From assembly GCF_002775205.1 (NCBI RefSeq), contig NC_036456.1, positions 12,675,463 through 12,739,462 of the forward strand: a stretch of 64,000 bases of DNA, written 5' to 3'. The DNA comes from Xiphophorus maculatus. Its lineage: Eukaryota; Chordata; Actinopteri; Cyprinodontiformes; Poeciliidae. Of the stretch, positions 63,720-64,000 are shown piece by piece (position 1 is the first letter of the stretch; every line of letters begins with the position of its first letter). The translations under genes and the position numbers were made by a program. Below the pieces are notes generated by a model, which did not search any database, was not told where the DNA came from, and saw only the letters and a list, made by a program, of their open reading frames with translations.

Positions 63720-64000
63720 CTGAAACGACAAACAAGCAAACAAACAATTCAAGCAGCTCATTCTTTTCCATGCGGATCCTAAACAGGTCGCGCGGTGGAG
63801 GTGAGGCGAGCCCACGTGAGTCAGGAGGCAGCGAGGATTTCTCTGGAGTGAGGGCGTTCCTCACAGTCGCACAGCATGATGAAGTCAGACTAGTGGTGGT
63901 TAAAGGAAATCAATAGAAACCGAGAAAGGTCACTCGCTCTGAATGTGCTGACAGAAAATATTTAAAGCTTTTGGGAGCTAATTGTTTGAATTCTTCAGTT

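Overview
This is a gene-rich vertebrate window, almost certainly from a teleost fish and probably a percomorph-type genome. I cannot name the species. The reasons are short GT-AG introns, many Tc1/mariner, hAT, TTAA-type and tRNA-SINE remnants, an egg-coat ZP-domain gene, and a somatostatin paralogue of the kind kept in fishes. Every gene is split into exons, so I rebuilt coding regions by joining conserved exons across GT-AG sites in frame. For each gene with both ends inside the window the joined length is a whole number of codons.

Layout. The 3' part of acap1 (+, 1603-15161) encodes PH, ArfGAP and ankyrin regions. slc16a13 (-, 21421-16767) is an MCT-type transporter. bcl6b (-, 29853-25563) is a BTB/zinc-finger repressor with its TATA promoter near 31.19 kb. 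trip6 (+, 38495-44851) is a zyxin-family LIM protein with a GC-rich 5' exon near 35.85-36.2 kb. A two-exon somatostatin-family gene follows (-, 49426-47697). A compact 18-exon egg-envelope ZP gene (+, 51887-55561) and an unrecognised four-exon gene (+, 56559-58714) come next. The window ends in the 3' part of an ephexin-type RhoGEF (-, 63719-59422; DH end, PH, SH3).

Between and within these genes lie long dinucleotide arrays at 3.8, 13.8, 17.1 and 46.3 kb and many transposon fossils. A 482-bp hAT-type MITE carries four perfect RFX X-box motifs at 30-bp spacing. One SINE family appears twice with intact target-site duplications. A TTAA-flanked MITE lies in a bcl6b intron. An exact 63-bp duplication links the bcl6b first intron to the trip6 5' exon.

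The genes are not an operon-like system. Their grouping is best explained by ancestry. SLC16A13-BCL6B, with ACAP1 near by, resembles human 17p13. BCL6/LPP/SST relatives together resemble human 3q27, as bcl6b/trip6/somatostatin do here. The most notable result is the somatostatin-family gene, whose two exons are individually inconspicuous but encode a complete preprohormone ending in an Arg4 form of somatostatin-14.
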